Shown here in pieces: positions 54,525 through 63,636 of a DNA stretch of 64,000 nucleotides. The position numbers were made by a program, and so were the translations under genes. Source of the DNA: Bacteroidota bacterium (GTDB taxonomy: Bacteria; Bacteroidota; Bacteroidia; 2-12-FULL-35-15); contig JAOQAE010000006.1 in NCBI GenBank assembly GCA_025963725.1, positions 682,001-746,000 on the forward strand, given 5' to 3'. Under the pieces are notes generated by a model. It was not told the DNA's origin. It saw nothing but the letters and a program-made list of their open reading frames with translations, and searched no databases. Position 1 is the first letter of the stretch; the number at the start of each line of letters is the position of its first letter.

Positions 54525-54534
54525 ATTTACCTCC
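54525..54534 (-). promoter_or_regulatory. Strong Shine-Dalgarno of the vWA gene
   Basis: The minus strand reads AAAGGAGGTAAAT directly before the ATG. Such perfect sites are rare in Bacteroidota. A second one (AAGGAGGTAAT) precedes the mltF ATG at 58579. Confidence 0.75.
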
Positions 54535-54686
54535 TTTTTAAGTATAACGGCCGGAAAATTAAAAGATACAACGGTTCCGGCCATGGCTTATTATGCGCGG
54601 TACATGACTTCCGTAGAATTTCCACCACCTCTGCATCGTTGGCATTTTTCTTTACTATCATTCTTTGAATTTTAAAATGAAAGAAA

Positions 54687-55361
54687 ATGAAAAAGTGGAT
54701 GAACAGGCCGGTAATGGTAATTATCGCGTTGAGCTTATGTTTGGTGCCTACGGGCTGTAAATGGAAACGCACTGCGGCAGGCGGCGCAATAGGTGCAGGT
54801 GCAGGCGGTGTGATCGGAGGCGCGATCGGCTCGAGAAGCGACAATACCGTTGTGGGCGCTATCATTGGCGCAGCCATCGGCGGCGCAGCAGGGTCGGCGA
54901 TCGGGTTGTACATGGACAAACAGGCGCACGACATCCAGCGCGATGTGAAAGGCGCAAAGGTGGAGCGCGTGGGTGAAGGCATTCGCATCACCTTCGATTC
55001 GGGGATCATGTTCGATGTGAACTCCTACCAGCTGAAAGAAGAAGCAAAAACCAATATCAAAGAGCTGGCAAAGATCCTGCAGAAATACGATGACACCAAC
55101 GTGCTCATCGAAGGACATACCGATGCAAGCGGCTCCGACGAGCTGAACATGAAGCTTTCGGAACAGCGTGCTGATGCAGTGGCCGACTATGCAAAAATGC
55201 TTGGCGTTGCAGGGGCACGCATGGCGATCAAAGGATACGGTGAAACACAGCCGGTCGCCGATAATGACAGCGAAGCAGGGAAAGCGAAGAACCGCAGGGT
55301 GGAGATCGGCATCATGGCCAACAAGAAGCTGAAGAAAGCTGCCAAGCGAGGCGATATTTAA
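54687..55361 (+). CDS. OmpA-family lipoprotein with glycine zipper (YiaD-like)
   Basis: 224 residues. The lipobox PTGC follows a hydrophobic signal. Residues about 30-75 form a glycine-zipper region (GGAIGAGAGGVIGGAIGS and IIGAAIGGAAGSAIG). Residues about 100-215 are an OmpA domain: GIMFDVNSYQLKEEAKTN, EGHTDASGSDELN, LSEQRADAV and KNRRVEI, which binds peptidoglycan. It probably anchors the outer membrane to the cell wall. Same architecture and length as YiaD. A single gene with its own terminator. Confidence 0.93.
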   Translation: MKKWMNRPVMVIIALSLCLVPTGCKWKRTAAGGAIGAGAGGVIGGAIGSRSDNTVVGAIIGAAIGGAAGSAIGLYMDKQAHDIQRDVKGAKVERVGEGIRITFDSGIMFDVNSYQLKEEAKTNIKELAKILQKYDDTNVLIEGHTDASGSDELNMKLSEQRADAVADYAKMLGVAGARMAIKGYGETQPVADNDSEAGKAKNRRVEIGIMANKKLKKAAKRGDI

Positions 55362-55380
55362 ATAAAAGCATATCAGTGAT

Positions 55381-55419
55381 AAAAAAAGATCAGGCATTCA
55401 TAGAGCCTGATCTTTTTTT
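55381..55419 (+). terminator. Terminator after the OmpA lipoprotein gene
   Basis: A perfect 15-bp stem (AAAAAAAGATCAGGC / GCCTGATCTTTTTTT) with a 9-base loop. Confidence 0.88.
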
Positions 55420-55577
55420 ATATTCGTACACAAACAAAACACCTATGATAAGCCCTGCAGCCTCAGGAGAAATACCAGGCGCGCTAATAAAAAAAGACGG
55501 CACCTGGCCGTCCTTTTGTTCTTTTATAATACAGTTCTCGATACTTTTGCCCCAAAGCGAAAACCCGAACTGACAGA

Positions 55578-56153
55578 TCATTTCGAAAGCCGGTATTTGC
55601 TTCCTGCATAATTCCCGCATGCATCTTTCAATGCCGGGTTGCTTGCCTGGATGCTGTAGTAGCGCGCCGAAAAATCCTGCAGGCTGTTATCCGAGCCGGC
55701 GTATACCGAGAAATAACGCATGAGGCTCCGGTCCGAATCCTTTATCTGGTAATAGCGCTTAATGAATTCCTCCATCGTTTTAGTAGACGCTGCATAGGCT
55801 CCGTAAGCGCCGGTCATTTTCGGATACGCATCGTGGATGGCGTAAAAACGGGCCATGAACTCCTCCATCGTATAATTAGAGCCCGCATAATTTCCCCACA
55901 CCGCAGTCATTTGCGGATATGAAGCTTTGATCTCATTGTAGCGCTCGATGAATCTTGTAAGCGCATGGGGAGATGCCGCATAAAGGCCCCAAAGATCTTT
56001 CATCTTCGGGTAGGTCTCCTTCATTTCATAATACCTGTCGAGAAAAACAAGGTCGCCGGAAGGCTGTGCCTGTGGCGCTTCCTGTGCCTGCAGCACAAGC
56101 GGCTGCATACAGGTGCAAAAGGCCAGCAGTACGATTGAATACAGTTTTTTCAT
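55578..56153 (-). CDS. Secreted protein of five 31-residue repeats (paralogue 2)
   Basis: 191 residues from the ATG at 56153, which starts a normal signal peptide (MKKLYSIVLLAFCTCMQPLV). After a short Gln/Pro/Ala linker come five repeats of about 31 residues following F..RYY.IK.SYP.M...YG.YAAS..(T)MEE; examples are FIERYNEIKASYPQM and FMARFYAIHDAYPKM. The end is YAGSKYRLSK, nearly the same as in the adjacent paralogue. Each repeat reads as two short amphipathic helices, suggesting a helical solenoid. No known repeat family comes to mind. It follows its paralogue in the same direction. Confidence 0.8.
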   Translation of the reverse strand: MKKLYSIVLLAFCTCMQPLVLQAQEAPQAQPSGDLVFLDRYYEMKETYPKMKDLWGLYAASPHALTRFIERYNEIKASYPQMTAVWGNYAGSNYTMEEFMARFYAIHDAYPKMTGAYGAYAASTKTMEEFIKRYYQIKDSDRSLMRYFSVYAGSDNSLQDFSARYYSIQASNPALKDACGNYAGSKYRLSK

Positions 56154-56171
56154 AGCTTTTAGTTCAAAGAA

Positions 56172-56202
56172 GAAAAGGCCTTCCACGTTGAAAGGCCTTT
56201 TC
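56172..56202 (-). terminator. Hairpin between the twin repeat-protein genes
   Basis: Stem GAAAAGGCCTT / AAGGCCTTTTC with a 9-base loop and a TTCTTT tail on the minus strand; it may reduce read-through from the first twin into the second. Confidence 0.55.
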
Positions 56203-56226
56203 CTGCTCATTTTTCAAATGAATATC

Positions 56227-56889
56227 TTATTTTGATAATTTGCATTTTGCTCCTGCATAGTCGCCGTAACCATCTTTCAGGTCAGTGCTGCTTGCTTTGA
56301 TGCCATGGTAACGTTTCTGGAACTCTTCAAGGCTGTAGCTGGAAGCAGCGTACTGTCCGTAGTAATCAGACATGGTAGCATCCGAATCTTTGATCTGGTT
56401 GTAACGTTTTACAAATTCTTCCAGCTTCATGTTGGAAGCAGCATAATCGCCATACACTTTTTTCATGTCAGGATATGTATCCTTGATCGAGTAATAGCGC
56501 TTTGTGAATTCGTCGAGTGTAACAGAAGATCCTGCATAGTTAGCAAACACGCCATCCAGCTTCGGATACGAATCTTTGATCTGGTTGTAGCGCTCTACGA
56601 ATTTTTCCATGCTCTGGTTAGAAGCAGCATATTTCCCGTAGCAGTCTTTCATGTCAGGATATGTTTCCTTGATCGCATAAAAGCGGTCCATGAAAAAAGA
56701 AGATGATTTTGCATCTGCTGTAGTTGCCGCAGTTGCTGTAGTTTTTGTTTCACCTTTTGTCGTTGCAGGCTTTGCCTCAGCTTTTGCGGCAGGCTTTGTA
56801 GTTTCTGCTTTCTTTGCAGTAGTCTGTGCGGTAACAACAGCCGAAGAACATACTAAAAGTGCGATTGGTAATAAGTTTAAACGTTTCAT
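56227..56889 (-). CDS. Secreted protein of five 31-residue repeats (paralogue 1)
   Basis: 220 residues. Signal peptide to about residue 22 (SSAVVTAQ), then a low-complexity Ala/Lys/Thr linker at 23-62, then five 31-residue repeats to the end. Repeat consensus: (E)EF..RY..IK.SYP.M...YG.YAAS. Examples are FVERYNQIKDSYPKL and FTKRYYSIKDTYPDM; the last repeat ends YAGAKCKLSK. No membrane span after the signal. It is followed 73 bases later by a paralogue with the same architecture, a clear tandem gene duplication. Function unknown. Confidence 0.8.
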   Translation of the reverse strand: MKRLNLLPIALLVCSSAVVTAQTTAKKAETTKPAAKAEAKPATTKGETKTTATAATTADAKSSSFFMDRFYAIKETYPDMKDCYGKYAASNQSMEKFVERYNQIKDSYPKLDGVFANYAGSSVTLDEFTKRYYSIKDTYPDMKKVYGDYAASNMKLEEFVKRYNQIKDSDATMSDYYGQYAASSYSLEEFQKRYHGIKASSTDLKDGYGDYAGAKCKLSK

Positions 56890-57094
56890 TTTTTTGTTTT
56901 TTTTAGATGATTATCAATTTTTAAATTCCTGATTATTGAATAGCACATTGGGTAATTACATTTTCATGCCAGCCGCGAAATCATTATTTGCAGTACATTC
57001 AGGATAAGCCAGTGGGAAATTTAATGGACAAAAGGGCGGGTGCTGCTCAGAAAAACAGGGATATCACATCAGGCAGATCCGATCCAGGACCAGC

Positions 57095-58579
57095 TTAGTT
57101 TTGCGCTACTAACGTACGCTCAGGAATATTTTTGTAATGATTGTACCTGTTGAGGATCTCACGCACATAGGCGGAGGTTTCCTGCCCTCGGCAGTAGCCG
57201 CATTTCACAACAGGGTCGTTATAGATGAGCGGGTTCGATTTCTGCAGGATCATGTAATCCACATTGTCGTACCACAGGCCGGGATCCTTGCCGTATTTTT
57301 CCGCAAGGTTGCGTGCATCCACCACATGGCCCAACCCTGCGTTGTACGAGGCAAGCACGAACTTGATCCGCTCCGCCTTGTTGGGAATATATTTTTTCCA
57401 ATAGCGGTCGAGGTCGGAAATATAGCTGGTGCCGGCAATTATGCTTTGCTCCGCCGTTGCATCTATGGTATCGAGGCCGTAATGCTTTGCCGTTTGCGGA
57501 ACCAGCTGCATAAGGCCGTTGGCTCCTGCCCATGAGCGGGCGGTAGGTGAAAAGTTGGATTCCTGCGAGATCAGCGCAGCCAGCAATTGCCAGTCCCAGC
57601 CGATCTTTGCGCTGTATGTTTTTATGAGGTCGTCGTATTCAGAGATCACACCGCCCGAATACGATACATATTTTCCAACGCCTCTCGGCCCGCCGGATTT
57701 TTTCTTCGCCTTAAAATATTTGGAATATACCGCAATGTTCTCTTTGGAGCTTTTACGCTTTTCGATCCAGTCGTTCATTACAGCCAGCAGCTGCGGGGAT
57801 TCCTTCCGGATCGCCCATGCGATCTTTTGCGGAAAGCTGATCGACGTTTCCACATCGATATTCGAATAATAGGTTTGATTGCTGAGCGCGATGTTCTCAT
57901 CGGCAATGGTATAATCAATTTCGCCGCTTGCTACTTTGCTGATGAGCTCTTCCGTTTCCTGATCGCCGGGAGCTTCAATGATATTTATCTTTTCACCGAT
58001 CTCTTCCGAAAGGCTTTGCAATCTTGAATAAAAGGAAGAACCTTTTCTTACGTGAATATTTTTTCCGCTGAGGTCGACCACATTCCGGATCAGGTTATTA
58101 TTCAGCTCTTCCTGTGTCATGTTCTCCCAGCCTTTCGGCTTGCGCTGGATCAGCACCTGCGGAACAAGCATCAGCGGCGAGCTGAAATCAACAAGGTTGA
58201 GGCGTTCTTTTGTTACGGTAAGGTTGGCGGCAACAATATCCACATCGCCATTGTTCAGCTGGCTGAATACAGTGTTCAGATCTTTTGCGATCACCAGCTG
58301 AAGCTCCACGCCGAGCTCTTTTGCAAATGCGTTCAGCAATTCATATTCATAACCCATTGAATCGCCTTTGTAAATATAAAAACTGGTGGAGCTGTTATCG
58401 GTAAGCGCAATAAGCTTTCCGCGCTTCTTAATTTCACCGAGATCGTGGATGGGGACGGGCACAAGGCTTTGCTGTGCAGCTGGCTTCCGGAAGGAGATCC
58501 CGTAAAACAAAATGCATGTTATCCCGGTGAGAAAAGCCAGGGAATATATAATTTTATTTCGGCTATATGCAAACGTCAT
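57095..58579 (-). CDS. mltF: MltF-type membrane-bound lytic murein transglycosylase
   Basis: 494 residues. An N-terminal hydrophobic segment (IIYSLAFLTGITCILFYGI) anchors or exports it. Residues about 45-285 are an extracellular solute-binding (SBP_bac_3) domain, with GYEYELLNAFAKELGVEL and DIVAANLTVTKER. Residues about 315-480 are an SLT domain with the catalytic glutamate in ALISQESNFSP and ANGLMQLVPQTAKHYG, SYNAGLGHV. The combination is MltF: it cleaves peptidoglycan, and the binding domain senses muropeptides. It has a strong Shine-Dalgarno, unlike most genes here. Confidence 0.94.
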   Translation of the reverse strand: MTFAYSRNKIIYSLAFLTGITCILFYGISFRKPAAQQSLVPVPIHDLGEIKKRGKLIALTDNSSTSFYIYKGDSMGYEYELLNAFAKELGVELQLVIAKDLNTVFSQLNNGDVDIVAANLTVTKERLNLVDFSSPLMLVPQVLIQRKPKGWENMTQEELNNNLIRNVVDLSGKNIHVRKGSSFYSRLQSLSEEIGEKINIIEAPGDQETEELISKVASGEIDYTIADENIALSNQTYYSNIDVETSISFPQKIAWAIRKESPQLLAVMNDWIEKRKSSKENIAVYSKYFKAKKKSGGPRGVGKYVSYSGGVISEYDDLIKTYSAKIGWDWQLLAALISQESNFSPTARSWAGANGLMQLVPQTAKHYGLDTIDATAEQSIIAGTSYISDLDRYWKKYIPNKAERIKFVLASYNAGLGHVVDARNLAEKYGKDPGLWYDNVDYMILQKSNPLIYNDPVVKCGYCRGQETSAYVREILNRYNHYKNIPERTLVAQN

Positions 58580-58675
58580 ATTACCTCCTTGTCTTAAAGA
58601 ACGATGCCATATATACGTTTATAAAAACGCATTGTTTCCCCAATTCCTGCTTTTCGGCACAGGAGGGGAATATTC

Positions 58676-58972
58676 TCAAACGAACGCCTTCAATACGTCG
58701 ATGAGCATACCTTGCGGCAGTGCTCCCGACTGCTGCCATCTCACCGCACCTTTCTTAAAGATGATGAAAGTGGGCACCGAACGCACATTGTATTTAGCAG
58801 CCGCAGCGGGGTTCTTATCAATATCCACTTTAATGATGCGGACCTTATCCCCCATCTCCGCAGCTACATTCTTCAGCACCGGCGCCATTGTTTTGCAGGG
58901 GCCGCACCATTCGGCGAAAAAGTCGACAAGCACAGGCTGGTCGGAATTGATCAGTTCAGAAAATGTTGACAT
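58676..58972 (-). CDS. trxA: Thioredoxin
   Basis: 98 residues from the ATG at 58972; a longer frame would run through the previous gene. The active site WCGPC is at residues 22-26, and the cis-proline region is RSVPTFIIF. It reduces protein disulfides in the cytoplasm. It is slightly shorter than E. coli TrxA. The start overlaps the DinD-like gene by 17 bases, so the three genes cbpA, DinD-like and trxA are co-translated, hinting at a protein-repair or stress unit. Confidence 0.93.
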   Translation of the reverse strand: MSTFSELINSDQPVLVDFFAEWCGPCKTMAPVLKNVAAEMGDKVRIIKVDIDKNPAAAAKYNVRSVPTFIIFKKGAVRWQQSGALPQGMLIDVLKAFV

Positions 58973-59312
58973 CGTTGAAATTTTTAGTTGCAAAATGTAC
59001 CTGCATGCGTGCCACACGCTCATTTGCCGGATCGGCGTTGATCACGATCAGGTAGCAGGCCAGCGGTGAAAGCCTCCAGTCGGTAACGAGATGGTCGTCG
59101 CAGGTACGGAATACAGATTTGAAATTTTGTTTGATCGAAATGTTCAGGGAAGCGCAGGCCTTGAATGCGCGCTCTATGGCGATGTCAAGCTCCTCTTCCG
59201 GAACATTCAACCGTTCCGTCAGCTCACTTGCATAGCAGATGTATTTTATAGACGGCTCCTCCTCACGGAAAAGCATCACCGGGTTTGCCCATTCTTCAGA
59301 CTGTTTCCTCAT
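58956..59312 (-). CDS. Stand-alone DinD-core domain protein
   Basis: 118 residues. The segment [20 protein letters not shown], then [13 protein letters not shown], strongly resembles the DinD motif (LSRYACYLVVQNGDP...AAGQTYFAIQTR). The preceding part ([38 protein letters not shown]) aligns with the DinD N-terminal region. E. coli DinD has about 274 residues; the C-terminal half is missing here. DinD is DNA-damage inducible and inhibits RecA filaments. Overlaps of 17 bases with both cbpA and trxA make it the middle gene of an operon, in the place CbpM occupies in other bacteria. Homology is from pattern memory. Confidence 0.65.
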   Translation of the reverse strand: MRKQSEEWANPVMLFREEEPSIKYICYASELTERLNVPEEELDIAIERAFKACASLNISIKQNFKSVFRTCDDHLVTDWRLSPLACYLIVINADPANERVARMQVHFATKNFNDVNIF

Positions 59313-60192
59313 GATTCTTATTTTTTAATTGTTGAAATAATTCAATTTCCTCTGCCGAAAGATTTTTAGGCAGCAACGCTTTCATCTTCACATACAGGTC
59401 GCCAAACTCGTCCTTACCAAACACCGGCATCCCCATTCCTTTTAGCCGCAGCACTTTCCCGTTCTCGGTTTCTTTCGGGATGTCGATCTTGATCATTCCC
59501 TTCATCGTGTGGATCGTTGCTTTTCCGCCAAGGATCAAAGTATACACGTCCACAGGCGCTTCACAGTGAAGGTCATTTTCTTTCCGTTCAAAGTGCGGAT
59601 GTTCCGAAACATGCACCGTTACGTAAATATCGCCGCGCGCCCCTTTATTGCTTCCCGGCCCGCCCTTTCCGCGGATGCGCAGCGATTGGCCTTCCTTTAC
59701 TCCCGGCTTGAATTTCATCTGCAGCTTTTCGCCATCCACTTCAAGGAGCCGTGATGTGCCATTATAAGCTTCTTCCAGCGAGAGCTGAACCTCCGCTGAA
59801 TAATCGCTTCCCTTTTGTGCACCGCGTGATCCTCCTCCGAAGCTGCTACCGAACACCGATTCAAAAAAGTCGGAAAAGTCGCCTCCTTCAAAAGAGCCGC
59901 TTTCCGAATATTGCCTTTGGCGCTGCCGTTGTCCCCTGCCATTTTCCTGTTGCGCATTTCCCTGGTATTGCTGCCAGTTCTCGCCGAGCTCATCGTATTT
60001 TTTTCTTTTTTCAGGGTCGCCCAGCACTTCATGCGCCTCGCTGATCTCCTTGAACTTTTCCTCTGCCGCTTTATTTCCGGGATTTTTATCGGGATGATAT
60101 TTAACAGCAAGCTTCCGGAAGGCCTTTTTAATTTCCTCCTGGGTAGCTGCTTTTGTAAGCCCGAGTATTTTATAATAATCCTTATAATTCAT
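59296..60192 (-). CDS. cbpA: DnaJ-class co-chaperone (CbpA-like)
   Basis: 298 residues. The J domain at 1-70 contains the HPDK motif in KYHPDKNPG and [21 protein letters not shown] Gly/Gln/Ser-rich linker (about 75-130) leads to the two C-terminal substrate-binding domains ([51 protein letters not shown]). There is no zinc-finger domain, so it is CbpA/type II rather than DnaJ proper. It stimulates DnaK ATPase and delivers unfolded proteins. It heads the operon with the DinD-like and thioredoxin genes. Confidence 0.92.
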   Translation of the reverse strand: MNYKDYYKILGLTKAATQEEIKKAFRKLAVKYHPDKNPGNKAAEEKFKEISEAHEVLGDPEKRKKYDELGENWQQYQGNAQQENGRGQRQRQRQYSESGSFEGGDFSDFFESVFGSSFGGGSRGAQKGSDYSAEVQLSLEEAYNGTSRLLEVDGEKLQMKFKPGVKEGQSLRIRGKGGPGSNKGARGDIYVTVHVSEHPHFERKENDLHCEAPVDVYTLILGGKATIHTMKGMIKIDIPKETENGKVLRLKGMGMPVFGKDEFGDLYVKMKALLPKNLSAEEIELFQQLKNKNHEETV

Positions 60193-60394
60193 TACGGCTC
60201 AGTTCTTAGATCAGGTGAGCAATATCGCTGCCATGCCGAAACGATGACGAAGCGAAAGAATACGAGGAAAAAGATGCACAGGTTTTTGAATTGCTTCCTG
60301 CCGGGAGCAGATCCGTACTCCCACATTATTTTGACGGGTCAAGGTCAGTATGCCCCACACATATCAGATCAGAAAAATTAAACTAATCAATCGC

Positions 60395-60425
60395 TTGACA
60401 ACCAATCAAATATGTAATATATTTG
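60395..60425 (+). promoter_or_regulatory. Bacteroidota-type promoter with palindromic -7 region
   Basis: TTG at 60395-60397, 20 bases, then TATATTTG at 60418-60425. The -7 box is part of an inverted repeat CAAATAT / ATATTTG (60407-60425). A second TATATTTG lies at 60484-60491, nearer the ATG. The spacer 60193-60508 otherwise holds no gene. Confidence 0.5.
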
Positions 60426-60508
60426 ACTGCTGGGATTCGGATATCCCGGAATTTTTGTCCTATAATATAGTGTAGCCCTGAGCTATATTTGATTTTTATC
60501 TTATTGTC

Positions 60509-61885
60509 ATGAAAAAAGCTACTCCACTTTTTTTTGTTTTTACGCTTCTGTTTCCGCTTGTGTCGCTGGCCCAGTATTCCTGGAATAATGTAGGCGCGGG
60601 CATGAATTCGCCTGTAAGCACGCTTGCAACCGACAGCACCAATCATATTCTTTACGCCGGTGGGATCTTCACGCAAGCCGACGGCCTTCCTGCCATTAAC
60701 ATTGCCAGGTGGAGCGGAGCAGGCTGGTCGCCGGTAGGCGCCGGGATCATTTCCGGGACAGGAATTTCTTCTATGCTCATACAGGGAAGCGATCTTATTG
60801 TGGGGGGTACCTTCAGCAACATCGGCGGTGTTCTTTCAAAGAATGTTGCACGCTGGAACGGCAGCAGCTGGTCTTCCCTGGGCGCAGGCCTCGATAATTC
60901 AGGCTCTGCTTCCGTAAACGCGCTGGCCATTTATAACAACGAGCTGTATGCCGGCGGTGTATTCAATATTTCCGGGGCTACCCCGCTTAATTTTATTGCA
61001 AAATGGGACGGCGCCAGCTGGCAGCCGCTTGCCACAGGCACCAACGGCGCTGTGAACGCGCTGTGTGTATACAACAGCGAGCTTTACGTGGGAGGAACAT
61101 TTACAGATGCAGGCGGGATCCCCGTAAAAAACATAGCGAAATGGAATGGCGTTACCTGGTCGGATGTGGGCGGCGGCGTGTATTATACAGGCGCAACAAC
61201 CGTGAGTACCATGAAGAATTTCGGCACAGCATTGTATGTGGGCGGAACCTTCACAACAGCCGGAACAACACCTGTGCACCACATTGCAAAATGGGATGGC
61301 ACAAGCTGGTCGGATGTAGGCGGCGGAGCACGTTATACGGGAGCCACCACGGTAAGCACCATGCTCAACTTTAACAATGCCCTGGTAGTTGGCGGCACAT
61401 TCGATTCACTTGGGACTGCCGCTGCCGATTATATCGGCTCATGGGATGGCAGCAGCTGGACCTCTTTGGGCAACGGCACCAACAACAGCGTGCTTTCACT
61501 CGCCTCGCTTGGAGATACGTTATATGCAGGTGGCGTATTTACTGCATCCGATGGGAACCTTACACCCTTTGTAAGCGAATGGATCCCCGAATTAAGCACA
61601 GCAACGATCACCTCGGCAGCAGAGATAAAATTTCCTCCGCTGAAAATATACCCGAACCCTGTGCAGGACCACATTTATATCACAGCCGGCATCGGGGCTC
61701 CAACAGGCCGTGCCATGCATACTTTTACATTATACAACATGCTCGGCACAAAGGTGCTGGAGGAAAAGGATGTAAAGGAGGAAGTGTATTTCGACCGCAG
61801 CAGCATCGAGCCCGGACTTTATATTTACAAGATCACAGCGCCTGATAACAGCATCATCAGGCAGGGGAAATTATCTTTCCGGTAA
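60509..61885 (+). CDS. Secreted repeat protein (beta-propeller type) with T9SS type A sorting domain
   Basis: 458 residues with a signal peptide (MKKATPLFFVFTLLFPLVSLAQ). Residues about 25-370 hold repeats of about 50 residues of the kind NIARW.G..W..VG.G, followed by LYVGGTFT.AG; examples are KNIAKWNGVTWSDVGGG and HHIAKWDGTSWSDVGGG. These form a beta-propeller. The last 75 residues (LKIYPNPVQDHIYITA to IRQGKLSFR) are the T9SS sorting signal. Surface exposed; ligand unknown. It shares a bidirectional terminator with the convergent gene. Confidence 0.88.
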   Translation: MKKATPLFFVFTLLFPLVSLAQYSWNNVGAGMNSPVSTLATDSTNHILYAGGIFTQADGLPAINIARWSGAGWSPVGAGIISGTGISSMLIQGSDLIVGGTFSNIGGVLSKNVARWNGSSWSSLGAGLDNSGSASVNALAIYNNELYAGGVFNISGATPLNFIAKWDGASWQPLATGTNGAVNALCVYNSELYVGGTFTDAGGIPVKNIAKWNGVTWSDVGGGVYYTGATTVSTMKNFGTALYVGGTFTTAGTTPVHHIAKWDGTSWSDVGGGARYTGATTVSTMLNFNNALVVGGTFDSLGTAAADYIGSWDGSSWTSLGNGTNNSVLSLASLGDTLYAGGVFTASDGNLTPFVSEWIPELSTATITSAAEIKFPPLKIYPNPVQDHIYITAGIGAPTGRAMHTFTLYNMLGTKVLEEKDVKEEVYFDRSSIEPGLYIYKITAPDNSIIRQGKLSFR

Positions 61886-61890
61886 AAGAG

Positions 61891-61918
61891 AATCCCGGTA
61901 ACATTACCGGGATTTTTT
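61891..61918. terminator. Bidirectional terminator overlapping a stop codon
   Basis: AATCCCGGTAA / TTACCGGGATT followed by TTTTATT on the plus strand. The stop codon of the leftward gene (61904-61906) lies in the 3' arm, so the hairpin serves the rightward gene and overlaps the end of the other. Confidence 0.75.
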
Positions 61919-63433
61919 ATTCTTCTCAAACTTCTCTTTAACGATCTCTTCAAATGATCTTTTCTCAATGCGTGAATCGAACCAGGAGATGTAATCGAAA
62001 TACTCGAATGCTTTTTTCTCATAAGGATCATCCAATAATGGGATGAACTCCTTCCTCAATTCAATGAACGCTTCCACTTCATCCTTCGGCGTGTAAATGT
62101 GATGCATCTTCTTTCGGATGAAATTCAACACGATATTTTCAAGCTTGTACAGGCGCTTGCTTTTGTAAAGGAACCGGTAGGCCGATATGGCGTTGTACTC
62201 CAGCAGCCGCGCATTCCCCAGCTCGTAATGGAGGATCAGGTTAAGGATGCGGACAGCGCTCTGGATGTCGTAGCGAAGCTCTTTCTGGTATTCGTTCAGC
62301 AGCCTGTTGATAATACCGAGCGCTTTTGAATATTCACCCGTGCCGAAATAAGAATAAAATATATTATACAACAGCGTGATCTCTTCGATCACATTGATCT
62401 TGTCATGGTATTTCTTCAGCCCCTCTAAAATGCGTTCACGCGTTTCTACGCTTTTGCTGAAATTGCCCGTATCGAGGTGCATCACCATCTCGAACATGTA
62501 GGAGCTTACAAAGCGGTTCGCCTCGATGTTGACCGATCTCAGCTTTATGTTCCTCAGCTTCTCCAGTGTTTCACCAAAATCGGCGTAGCTATGCAGGTGG
62601 ATCTGCGACAACAGCACATTGTTCAGCGCCGCAATGTACATCTTCGGTTTCTCCGCGATCTTCTGCGGGAACGATTCCAGCAGCTTCAGCTGTTCCTGCG
62701 CAATTTCCAGGCAGGCCTCGTTATCTCCCTTGGCGTGATTGTAATTCAGGTGAATAAGGTAAAAATAGTTCTTTGAGTCGAAGCTTTTTGCCTGGTCGAA
62801 CGACCGCAGCAGGGGATGTGCAATGATCTCCTCGAATTGCTTCAGCTCCTCTTCGGTGCGCGCTTCCTTTATTTTTTTATTGATCACCACGATCCTGTTG
62901 TACAGGTTCCTGTACTCCGCAGTGTTCCTTTGCTTCTCAAGCAGCTCTATCTCCTGTTCCAGCGAGCTGCCCAGCGTCCTTTCAAATTTATCGATGTTCA
63001 GCGTTTCGATCTGCACCTTCTGCTCCAGGAGGTTCAGTTCAATAAGCTGCAGGATCTGCTCATTCGCTTTGGCAAGCGCCTTTGCTTTATCGAGCAGCTT
63101 CACACATTGCCTGAACAATCTTTTTTCATACAGGATGGTGATCTCTTCGATCATCTCTTTCAGCTCCGAATCCACCGTGCTTCCTATATAGTTCATTCGA
63201 AGGCTTTTCAGCACCTGCCCGTAAAGATAATTTTTCACGGCAGGGAGGCGGTTCAGGAAGTCTTCATTCTTCAATGCCTTTTTTATTTTTTCCTCATCGT
63301 ATTCTTCCAGCTTTTCAACCACATCGAACAGCTTCAGGTAATCCTTATCGCCTCCCTGTAAAGCAGAGAACATCTTGAAATATCGCTTTTCCGACTTCGA
63401 TAACGACCTGATCAGGCGTACTAATTCATCCAT
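61904..63433 (-). CDS. Hypothetical helical-repeat cytoplasmic protein
   Basis: 509 residues, begins MDELVRLIRSLSKSEKRYFK; no signal peptide or membrane span. It is almost wholly helical with TPR-like antiparallel pairs (LFRQCVKLLDKAKALAKANE, EYSKALGIINRLLNEYQKEL, HYELGNARLLEYNAISAYRF). Proteins of this look are common in Bacteroidota and remain unnamed; a scaffold role in protein-protein contacts is likely. It is a single gene, divergent from the partial surface-protein gene on the right. Confidence 0.75.
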   Translation of the reverse strand: MDELVRLIRSLSKSEKRYFKMFSALQGGDKDYLKLFDVVEKLEEYDEEKIKKALKNEDFLNRLPAVKNYLYGQVLKSLRMNYIGSTVDSELKEMIEEITILYEKRLFRQCVKLLDKAKALAKANEQILQLIELNLLEQKVQIETLNIDKFERTLGSSLEQEIELLEKQRNTAEYRNLYNRIVVINKKIKEARTEEELKQFEEIIAHPLLRSFDQAKSFDSKNYFYLIHLNYNHAKGDNEACLEIAQEQLKLLESFPQKIAEKPKMYIAALNNVLLSQIHLHSYADFGETLEKLRNIKLRSVNIEANRFVSSYMFEMVMHLDTGNFSKSVETRERILEGLKKYHDKINVIEEITLLYNIFYSYFGTGEYSKALGIINRLLNEYQKELRYDIQSAVRILNLILHYELGNARLLEYNAISAYRFLYKSKRLYKLENIVLNFIRKKMHHIYTPKDEVEAFIELRKEFIPLLDDPYEKKAFEYFDYISWFDSRIEKRSFEEIVKEKFEKNKKSR

Positions 63434-63636
63434 AAGTTTCGGAATCCGGGCAATTAAGAATTAAAATAATTTATTGATTATCAATCATTTAATCACAACG
63501 CAATTATAAATTTCCGCTCCATGAAATCCGAAGCAGCTCAAAATTATGCTTTGTACCCTTACATAGGCATAGGATAAATTTACTTAATAAAAACGAGAAA
63601 TTCCATTAAAGCCCATCGACATAAATTTTAATACAA

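Noticed and set aside
61003-61374. Plus-strand frame of 123 codons inside the T9SS cargo gene
   Set aside because: It is an alternative frame of the repeat-rich beta-propeller; the main frame has signal peptide, repeats and sorting domain.
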